Positions 10,905-11,053 of a stretch of 11,053 bases of DNA are shown one piece after another (position 1 is the stretch's first letter; the number at the start of each line of letters is the position of its first letter). This DNA comes from DATKZH01 sp964475955 (lineage in GTDB: Bacteria > Planctomycetota > Planctomycetia > Pirellulales > Thermoguttaceae). The position numbers were made by a program, and so were the translations under genes. The notes under the pieces are model-generated. The model was not told the origin of the DNA. It searched no databases and saw nothing but the letters and a program-made list of their open reading frames with translations. The stretch spans positions 1 through 11,053 of the forward strand of contig CAYYZY010000243.1 in NCBI GenBank assembly GCA_964475955.1, in the 5' to 3' direction.

Positions 10905-10997
10905 TGCTACGTCTCTCTTTCTTCCAGCGTTCAGTCAAGCGGGTACATGTGGACTACGCGCGACGAACCCACGTGCGTGGCTCGCCCAATTCACGAG
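10905..10997 (-). other. tRNA-Thr to tuf spacer, no gene
   Basis: This 93-base spacer has a small inverted repeat CCAC-GCAC-GTGG and a TTGACT stretch without a matching -10 box at the right distance. I see no convincing promoter or terminator, so tRNA-Thr and tuf are probably co-transcribed. Confidence 0.35.

Positions 10998-11053
<56 letters not shown>

Noticed and set aside
10918..10960. TTGACT stretch upstream of tuf as a sigma-70-type promoter
   Set aside because: No -10-like sequence follows at about 17 bases, only an A/G-rich run leading to the start codon.

Overview
The window is a highly conserved bacterial translation/transcription core cluster. Every real gene lies on the minus strand, so transcription runs from the right end (about 11053) to the left end (1). 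In transcript order it holds: tRNA-Thr(GGT, 5' end cut off) - tuf (EF-Tu) - tRNA-Trp(CCA) - secE - nusG - rplK (L11) - rplA (L1) - rplJ (L10) - rplL (L7/L12) - rpoB - rpoC (first 349 codons only). This is the textbook tuf/secE/nusG/rplKAJL/rpoBC arrangement and I see no break in synteny.

The organism looks like a high-GC planctomycete, probably Pirellulales-like. The clues are an EF-Tu with a lineage-type switch I segment that lacks the usual ARGITI motif, the NusG core beginning MDWYILKVQSNRE, the matching L10 and L7/L12 sequence style, GTG starts and loose gene spacing (gaps of about 90-215 bases). This assignment rests on remembered family sequences, not on a search.

The genes work together as follows. 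tuf and the two tRNAs supply elongation. SecE is a subunit of the SecYEG translocon. NusG couples RNA polymerase to Rho or the ribosome. L11, L1, L10 and L7/L12 form the L1 stalk and the GTPase-associated centre of the 50S subunit, where EF-Tu acts. rpoB and rpoC encode the catalytic subunits of RNA polymerase. No gap exceeds 213 bases, and the gaps are rich in strong GC stem-loops that may serve attenuation, RNA processing or r-protein autoregulation.

I found no mobile element, CRISPR array, phage gene or undescribed multi-gene system. The points worth a second look are: a step in codon usage in the middle of rpoB; a 164-residue acidic disordered extension on NusG; the non-canonical EF-Tu switch I; T-arm irregularities in both tRNA genes; a nested leader structure before rplK; and a stem that covers part of the nusG ribosome-binding site. 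The very long plus-strand open frames opposite these genes are compositional shadows.
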